A stretch of DNA of 5,653 nt from a bacterium (GTDB lineage: Bacteria; Armatimonadota; Chthonomonadetes; Chthonomonadales; Chthonomonadaceae): positions 7,470-13,122 of the forward strand of contig JAJZFK010000157.1 of the NCBI GenBank assembly GCA_021805405.1, read 5' to 3'. Made by a program: the position numbers and the translations under genes. Shown here piece after piece: positions 4,971-5,653 of this stretch; position 1 is the stretch's first letter, and the number at the start of each line of letters is the position of its first letter. The notes beneath the pieces were generated by a model, which searched no databases, was not told the DNA's origin, and saw only the letters and a list, made by a program, of their open reading frames with translations.

Positions 4971-5653
4971 TTAAATACTGAATCGAGAAAGGGAGAAGCG
5001 CGATATGTCTATTTTGAGATCCTCCTCGCAAACCGACGCAGCAGCAATTTCGCCCAGGAGCGGTGTGAACTTGAAGCCATGGCCAGAGCACCCGCTCACG
5101 ATAAAAATACGATGGCTGCCAGGAAACCAGTCCAGAATAAAATCCTCGTCTGGTGTGTTTGTATACATACAGACCTGTGATTTCACCACTCTATCCGTTA
5201 GTGCAGGAAGTCTGCGCTGTGCTTCCAGTGCGACTGTCTGCTGGTACAGGTAATCCGGCTCACGAACGATTGAGTCAGGATCAACCGTTGCACCAGAAAT
5301 ATGTGAGGCTACTTTTACGCCGTCTATAACGCCATCGAGCGGAAAGCCATATACCAATGACCGTAGGTCAATCCAGACTGGCAGCCTGGCCGGCATGAAA
5401 TCCGCTCTATCCGTACCAATCTTGAAATAGGCGACTTCTTGCCGAGTAACGGTGAGCGGCATCAACCCTTGCAAAAGCTTGCCTACCCACGGCCCGGCGG
5501 CTACCACCAGGTTATCGAATGACTCGTTGCTGCCGTCCTCAAAAACAAGGGTAACGCAGCTAGAGGATTCCTCAATATGCCGCACAAGCATGTTCTCTAG
5601 CAGCAACGCACCGCCGTCCACCGCCTGCTTCGTCAACGCACGCACGCACGTAG
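4971..5653 (-). CDS. FAD-dependent amine oxidase, monomeric sarcosine oxidase / N-methyltryptophan oxidase family (C-terminal part)
   Basis: The frame is open to the right edge, so the GTG at 5643-5645 is internal. About 226 residues are visible, and the N-terminal FAD-binding Rossmann region (roughly 150 residues in this family) is outside. Counting from that GTG codon as 1: NLVVAAGPWVGKLL (45-58) is the usual FAD-fold segment; VYGFP (98-102) and His115 in VKVASHISG match active-site Tyr254 and His269 of Bacillus sarcosine oxidase; Cys159 in VCMYTNTPDEDF matches Cys315, the covalent flavin attachment site; and Lys192 in SGHGFKF matches Lys348, which activates oxygen. The Cys-Lys distance of 33 residues is the same as in the Bacillus enzyme. 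The enzyme should oxidise an N-methyl or cyclic amino acid and release hydrogen peroxide. Sarcosine, N-methyltryptophan and pipecolate cannot be told apart here. No terminator is visible after its TAA. Confidence 0.93.
   Translation of the reverse strand, partial: TCVRALTKQAVDGGALLLENMLVRHIEESSSCVTLVFEDGSNESFDNLVVAAGPWVGKLLQGLMPLTVTRQEVAYFKIGTDRADFMPARLPVWIDLRSLVYGFPLDGVIDGVKVASHISGATVDPDSIVREPDYLYQQTVALEAQRRLPALTDRVVKSQVCMYTNTPDEDFILDWFPGSHRIFIVSGCSGHGFKFTPLLGEIAAASVCEEDLKIDISRFSLSRFSI

Noticed and set aside
4756..4974. + strand frame of 72 codons in the long gap
   Set aside because: It has a TTG start without a Shine-Dalgarno and no recognisable motif, and its end overlaps the oxidase stop. 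The internal ATG at about 4780 also lacks a binding site.

Overview
The window reads as ordinary bacterial chromosome of roughly balanced base composition. It holds five protein genes. One (+ strand) runs in from the left edge, three form a leftward (- strand) operon in the middle, and one (- strand) runs out through the right edge. No RNA gene, insertion sequence, CRISPR array or phage gene was seen. The exported Thr/Ser/Gly/Asn-rich protein with a carboxypeptidase-regulatory-like repeat, together with a transhydrogenase split into three subunits, would fit several free-living bacterial phyla. The sequence alone does not fix the taxon.

Layout. Positions 1-1097 (+) encode the C-terminal 364 residues of an exported, beta-rich protein of unknown function, closed by a textbook intrinsic terminator at 1123-1158. 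The 337-bp convergent gap 1098-1434 is unusually rich in hairpins: the + strand terminator, a nested set of competing inverted repeats (1201-1255), a bulged 11-bp hairpin (1341-1367) and the - strand terminator of the next operon (1369-1405). Positions 1435-4324 (-) hold pntAA-pntAB-pntB, the three-subunit proton-translocating NAD(P)+ transhydrogenase. The genes are packed tightly: pntAA stop and pntAB start abut as TGAATG, and pntAB and pntB overlap by 26 bp. Positions 4325-4970 are a 646-bp stretch with no convincing gene. It contains the pnt leader, with a strong Shine-Dalgarno, a 12-bp inverted repeat touching it and a possible -10 box, plus a few short repeats. Positions 4971-5653 (-) encode the C-terminal part of a flavoprotein amine oxidase of the monomeric sarcosine oxidase / N-methyltryptophan oxidase / pipecolate oxidase family.

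How the parts work together. PntAA (NAD(H)-binding domain I), PntAB and PntB (membrane domain II plus NADP(H)-binding domain III) assemble in the cytoplasmic membrane. There they use the proton gradient to drive hydride transfer from NADH to NADP+, supplying NADPH. Every key residue I could align by eye is present, so the enzyme looks functional. The oxidase would release an aldehyde, an amine and hydrogen peroxide from an N-alkyl or cyclic amino acid. It is separated from pnt by the long gap, and nothing in the sequence ties the two functionally. I found no clear evidence of an undescribed system. The points most worth a second look are the pnt leader structure, the hairpin-dense convergent spacer and the repeated beta-motif of the exported protein.
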